64,000 nt of DNA from CAIVAT01 sp049317265 (GTDB taxonomy: Bacteria; Bacteroidota; Bacteroidia; Bacteroidales; FEN-979). The DNA is taken from assembly GCA_049317265.1 (NCBI GenBank), contig JBMOIP010000020.1, positions 1 through 64,000 of the forward strand, given 5' to 3'. Of the stretch, positions 60,768 through 64,000 are shown piece after piece. The position numbers were made by a program, and so were the translations under genes. Under the pieces are notes generated by a model, which saw only the letters and a program-made list of their open reading frames with translations, did not search any database and was not told the DNA's origin. Each line of letters opens with the position of its first letter. Position 1 is the first letter of the stretch.

Positions 60768-62114
60768 ATGAATAGTTTTTCGATTTTCATTGTGGAGGAC
60801 GACAAATTCTACGGAGAATATTTAAAACATTACCTCTCTTCAAACCCTGATTACGAGATCCAGCATTTTTTAACCGGAAAGGATTTTGTCGACAATCTCT
60901 ATAGAAAACCTGAGGTTGTAACGCTGGATTACGGCCTCCCTGACATGAACGGAGCTGCCGTATTAAAAAAGATCAGGCAGTTAAGTCCCGACACACAGGT
61001 AGTTATCGTTTCAGGACAGCAGGACATCTCTACTGCGCTAGAATTAATCAAAGACGGCGCTTATGATTACCTCGTTAAGGACCAGGATTCACGCACGCGA
61101 TTGTGGAATGTCATTTTACGTATTCGCGAGAACAGGACTTTAAAAAACCAGGTTGAGAAACTGCAGGAAGAGGTAAGCACCAAATATGATTTTGAGAAGA
61201 CCATCATTGGAAATTCACAAGCGATTAAAAATATTTACTCACTCATAGAAAAAGCAAGCACTACCAATATAAATGTCTCAATTACCGGGGAGACCGGCAC
61301 CGGCAAGGAGGTTGTGGCCAAAGCAATTCATTACCACTCAGCCCGAAGGAAAAAGCCGTTCATCGCAGTTAACATGTCGGCCATCCCCAAGGAACTGCTA
61401 GAAAGTGAATTATTTGGTTATGAAAAGGGCGCATTTACCGGTGCAAACACGCGGAAAACCGGAAAATTTGAGGAAGCCAACGAGGGTACGCTCTTCCTCG
61501 ACGAGATCGGCGACATGGATTTTGCCCTGCAGGCCAAACTCCTGCGGGTAATCCAGGAGCGCGAACTTGTCCGAATCGGGGGAAAAGAGACTATCTCTCT
61601 CGATATCAGGCTAATTGTAGCAACACACCGGGACCTCAAGGACGAAGTTTCCAAAGGGAACTTCAGGCAGGACCTGTTTTACCGGCTCCTTGGACTTCCA
61701 ATTCACCTGCCCCCCCTTCGCGAGCGTTCAAATGATATCCTCCTCCTGGCAAAACATTTTGCCATCACATTTTGTGATGAAAACAACCTGGCGCATATCA
61801 GCTTTGCAAGTGAGGCAAGCGAAAAGCTGCTTCGTTATACTTATCCCGGCAATATCAGGGAACTCAAGGCAATCATCGACCTGGCTGTGGTGATGTCTAA
61901 CGGGAAAATCCTCACCCCCGAAGACATCATCTTCTCGCAGACCATGCAGCCAACAGATTTTCTGAACTCCGGGGAGATGACCCTCGATGAATACAACCGA
62001 ATCATTATAAAATCCTATCTTGAAAAATACAAGGACGACATGGTCGTTGTTGCAGAAAAACTTGGAATAGGAAAATCGACCCTGTACCGTATGAAACAAA
62101 ATAACCTGATCTAA
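60768..62114 (+). CDS. NtrC-family sigma-54-dependent response regulator
   Basis: 448 residues. Receiver domain (about 4-120) with phospho-acceptor D54 (VTLDYGLPDMNG), acidic D11-D12 and K104. AAA+ domain (about 145-385): Walker A GETGTGKE (174-181), the sigma-54 contact loop GAFTGA (221-226), Walker B LFLDEIGD, and the arginine-finger region. C-terminal Fis-type helix-turn-helix (about 420-448: VAEKLGIGKSTLYRMKQ). It activates sigma-54 promoters when phosphorylated. The Hpt gene starts 14 bases downstream and a sigma-54-like promoter lies 460 bases downstream. Confidence 0.93.
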   Translation: MNSFSIFIVEDDKFYGEYLKHYLSSNPDYEIQHFLTGKDFVDNLYRKPEVVTLDYGLPDMNGAAVLKKIRQLSPDTQVVIVSGQQDISTALELIKDGAYDYLVKDQDSRTRLWNVILRIRENRTLKNQVEKLQEEVSTKYDFEKTIIGNSQAIKNIYSLIEKASTTNINVSITGETGTGKEVVAKAIHYHSARRKKPFIAVNMSAIPKELLESELFGYEKGAFTGANTRKTGKFEEANEGTLFLDEIGDMDFALQAKLLRVIQERELVRIGGKETISLDIRLIVATHRDLKDEVSKGNFRQDLFYRLLGLPIHLPPLRERSNDILLLAKHFAITFCDENNLAHISFASEASEKLLRYTYPGNIRELKAIIDLAVVMSNGKILTPEDIIFSQTMQPTDFLNSGEMTLDEYNRIIIKSYLEKYKDDMVVVAEKLGIGKSTLYRMKQNNLI

Positions 62115-62128
62115 ACAACCATCTACCC

Positions 62129-62476
62129 ATGAGTACCGATCCTGAAAAGTTGTATGATCTGAAGGAATTACGCCTTATTGCTCCTGATGATGAAGCCTTT
62201 GTGGGCGAGATGGTCAGGATGTTTATCTCCGGGACTGAAGAGTTGGCTCCTGAAATCAGAGATTATCTTGCTACCGGGGACATGGCAAAGATAAAGGCCG
62301 CTGTGCATAAAATCAAACCATCTGTTATGGTGATGGGAGCTGTTAAAGTACATGAAATCATTCTTAACATTGAGCTTCTGGAAATTTCCTCACATAACCT
62401 TGCATTATTTTCCGATCTTTGTTCAAAGCTGGAATTGGCATTGGAGGAGGTTAATTCCCAATTAAGGTGTTTCTGA
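62129..62476 (+). CDS. Histidine phosphotransfer (Hpt) domain protein
   Basis: 115 residues, a stand-alone Hpt four-helix bundle. Phospho-acceptor H60 is in AAVHKIKPSVMVMG, which fits the family pattern HxLKGxxxxxG with Lys61 and Pro64 in place of Leu/Gly. Helix 1 has MVRMFISGTEELAPEIRD. It should relay phosphate between a hybrid kinase and a response regulator, most simply the neighbouring sigma-54 activator. A hybrid kinase without Hpt lies at 13767-15878. Both genes form one operon. Confidence 0.85.
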   Translation: MSTDPEKLYDLKELRLIAPDDEAFVGEMVRMFISGTEELAPEIRDYLATGDMAKIKAAVHKIKPSVMVMGAVKVHEIILNIELLEISSHNLALFSDLCSKLELALEEVNSQLRCF

Positions 62477-62500
62477 ACAAATATTCCCATTTTGAGACAT

Positions 62501-62518
62501 CCTCATTAAGTTGTGAGG
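62501..62518 (+). promoter_or_regulatory. Possible activator-binding site upstream of sigma-54 promoter
   Basis: Inverted repeat CCTCA-N8-TGAGG; the word TCCTCATT at 62500-62507 recurs at 62563-62570, just before the -24 element. These could be enhancer sites for the regulator encoded upstream. Short and statistically weak. Confidence 0.25.
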
Positions 62519-62573
62519 AGTGGCGAATTTCATAAGAAGCACCATACCTGTAAATTGAAAAATCCTCATTCAA

Positions 62574-62590
62574 TTGGCACGATTTTTATA
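62574..62590 (+). promoter_or_regulatory. Sigma-54-like (-24/-12) promoter
   Basis: TTGGCACG at 62574-62581 is a perfect match to the -24 element of the sigma-54 consensus YTGGCACG-N4-TTGCW. After exactly four bases comes TTATA (62586-62590), which keeps the TT of the -12 element but has AT for GC. The predicted start is near 62600, 18 bases before the ATG at 62619. It stands directly downstream of a sigma-54 activator gene. Confidence 0.55.
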
Positions 62591-62618
62591 CTGATCATAC
62601 TACTTTTCAACTGAAAGC

Positions 62619-64000
62619 ATGAAGGAGACCCCAACCTTTAAGAGATGCATACCGGCGATGATCTTCATTGCCTCATTTATGCTGATCTTCCTGGTCGGAA
62701 GCAGTCAGGCAAACGCCGCAACAAGGTATCTGGTGGCAACCGGCAACTGGAATTCAAACTCTTCATGGTCTGCAACTTCAGGTGGTACATCCGGGGCATC
62801 CTTTCCTGTGGCAGGTGATATTGTTTACCTGGAGGGTGGTTTTACAATAACAGTAACCTCAAATGCAGCCTGTGCGTCGGTGGCTTTTTCAGGAACCTCT
62901 ACTACCCTGACCATTAATTCAACCTTCACCCTTACCGTCAGCGGTTCTGTTACGTCCAACAGTTCACTCAATACTGCCTGGGCCAACACCATTTCGGGCA
63001 GCGGTACCCTCTCTTGTGCCTCGCTGACAGTTGGAACAAACATTACCCCTTCTGCCACTAGGACCACCACTCTTACAACAACCATAAGCCTGTTGTCAAT
63101 TTCCGGCAATCTTTCACTATACAGCAATGACAATGGAAACTCTCAAAACAATGCCATCTTCATCCTTTCCAGTGGAACCGTTTCAGTGAGCGGTTCGGTT
63201 ACCAGCACCAATGAAGATACTGGTCAGAATACATCAACCCTGTCGATGGCGGCCGGATCACAAAGTGGCACGCTGAATCTTGGGAACGCTGTTCCTTTCA
63301 GCCTTGGTTCAGGAGCCAACACGATTAACCTCGCCGGAAATGCATCAACCGTCAACTACAATTATGCCGGCACGCAAGCCATATATGCTGTTGGGTATTT
63401 CCACCTCCTGCTGTCAGGCAGCGGAACCAAGACGCTGCAGACCGGTACCACATCGGTGGGCGGAAATCTCATCCTGAGTGGTACCGCATCAACAACAACC
63501 GTTGCCGGGCTTACGGTTGGGGGAAACCTCGATATTGGATCCGGATCATCATTGACTGTTGCAGGTTTTAACTTCTCAGTTACCGGGACCACTTCAATAT
63601 CAGGGACATTGATTCATAACAACTCAGCCGGGACAAAAACTTTCACGGGCAATGTTACCCTGAACAATGGTGGAATTTGGAACGAGACTGCCAATGAAGA
63701 TGTTACTTTCGGTGGAAACCTCCTGAACAATGGTACCCTGACTGCCGGGACTGGAGTTCATACATTCAGCGGAACCGCAAAAACCATCGGGGGATCAGCC
63801 GCAGTTACCATACCATCTGTGACGATTAGTGCAACTACCACGAATACAGGCACATTAACCATATCAACGACCCTGGCGGGAGCAGGTACGCTTACCAACG
63901 GAACAAATGGAATCCTGAATTTCGCCGGATCATCCGTTACCCCAACCCTCACCGCTACTGCTAACCCAAATACTGTAAACTATACCGGAGCAGCCCAGAC
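62619..64000 (+). CDS. Large secreted adhesin-like protein, 3' end outside window
   Basis: At least 460 residues, open to the right edge from the ATG at 62619. Signal peptide about 1-34 (IFIASFMLIFLVGSSQANA). The start of the mature part, RYLVATGNWNSNSSWSATS then FPVAGDIVYLEGG, is a common N-terminus of Bacteroidota surface proteins with G8-like or beta-helix domains. From about 90 on the sequence is Ser/Thr/Gly/Asn-rich with repeated 20-30 residue beta-strand units (SVGGNLILSGTAS, TVGGNLDIGSGSSLTV, TSISGTLIHNNSAGT), consistent with a right-handed beta helix. A T9SS sorting domain would be expected at the missing C-terminus. Confidence 0.82.
   Translation, partial: MKETPTFKRCIPAMIFIASFMLIFLVGSSQANAATRYLVATGNWNSNSSWSATSGGTSGASFPVAGDIVYLEGGFTITVTSNAACASVAFSGTSTTLTINSTFTLTVSGSVTSNSSLNTAWANTISGSGTLSCASLTVGTNITPSATRTTTLTTTISLLSISGNLSLYSNDNGNSQNNAIFILSSGTVSVSGSVTSTNEDTGQNTSTLSMAAGSQSGTLNLGNAVPFSLGSGANTINLAGNASTVNYNYAGTQAIYAVGYFHLLLSGSGTKTLQTGTTSVGGNLILSGTASTTTVAGLTVGGNLDIGSGSSLTVAGFNFSVTGTTSISGTLIHNNSAGTKTFTGNVTLNNGGIWNETANEDVTFGGNLLNNGTLTAGTGVHTFSGTAKTIGGSAAVTIPSVTISATTTNTGTLTISTTLAGAGTLTNGTNGILNFAGSSVTPTLTATANPNTVNYTGAAQ

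Noticed and set aside
62825..63952. Minus-strand open frames in the right-hand end
   Set aside because: They are Val/Pro-rich shadows of the Thr/Ser/Gly-rich adhesin-like gene, whose frame is open on the plus strand from 62619 to the edge.

Overview
The window looks like a chromosomal segment of a Bacteroidota bacterium, most likely close to Bacteroidales. Supporting signs are three-part proteins ending in type IX secretion (T9SS) sorting domains, promoters of the TTG-N19-24-TAnnTTTG type, almost no Shine-Dalgarno sequences, an RprX/RprY-like two-component pair, BT_3928-like, DUF1573, DUF4293 and DUF4159 proteins, and a Rho factor with a long disordered insertion. Genes are dense and mostly housekeeping. 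No tRNA, rRNA, CRISPR array, transposase or prophage was seen.

Layout. 1-1960: small proteins of accessory character, including a gene cut by the left edge, a remnant of an M23 peptidase, a YCII-like secreted protein, a glycine-zipper protein and a VOC protein. 1972-6455: two-component system, a secreted protein, a T9SS serine protease and a helical protein. 6494-18887: DUF1295 membrane protein, a DAK2-DegV (FakA/FakB-like) fusion, DUF1573, aminotransferase, NamZ-like muramidase, LolC/E-like permease, hybrid histidine kinase, diiron MBL protein with APS reductase, and Mpl. 18892-34240: rho, DUF4293, phosphodiesterase, EEP hydrolase, rmuC, rlmB, GT-C-like protein, ftsE, argF, MscS, lipid kinase, LTA-synthase-like protein and a DnaQ-like exonuclease. 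34361-41762: citrate lyase (citD-citE fusion plus citF), recQ, methyltransferase, a short repeat protein, alkyladenine glycosylase and DUF4159. 41861-49839: T9SS sialidase-like protein, GH27 lipoprotein, malic enzyme and cold shock protein. 49915-60458: dnaN, plsY, a 1501-residue exported protein in an operon with prmA and tpiA, a DppB-like permease and a DoxX/BT_3928-like protein. 60768-64000: a sigma-54 activator, an Hpt protein, and a large secreted adhesin-like gene cut by the right edge, preceded by a sigma-54-like promoter.

Working links. NamZ-like muramidase and Mpl both belong to peptidoglycan turnover and recycling. Citrate lyase and malic enzyme fit citrate use through oxaloacetate, malate and pyruvate. 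The 60768-64000 block reads as a self-contained phosphorelay plus sigma-54 target. The hybrid kinase at 13767-15878 has no Hpt domain and could in principle feed it.

The least explained structure is a set of short degenerate tandem repeats (7- and 8-bp units, four sequence families, 14 arrays) sitting between genes. In 9 of 14 the first unit overlaps or touches a stop codon, read in the direction of that gene. One array fills the whole gap between two convergent stop codons and carries a canonical G-quadruplex pattern; another fills a stop-to-start gap; two flank the lipid kinase gene as an inverted pair with identical 15-bp outer tips.
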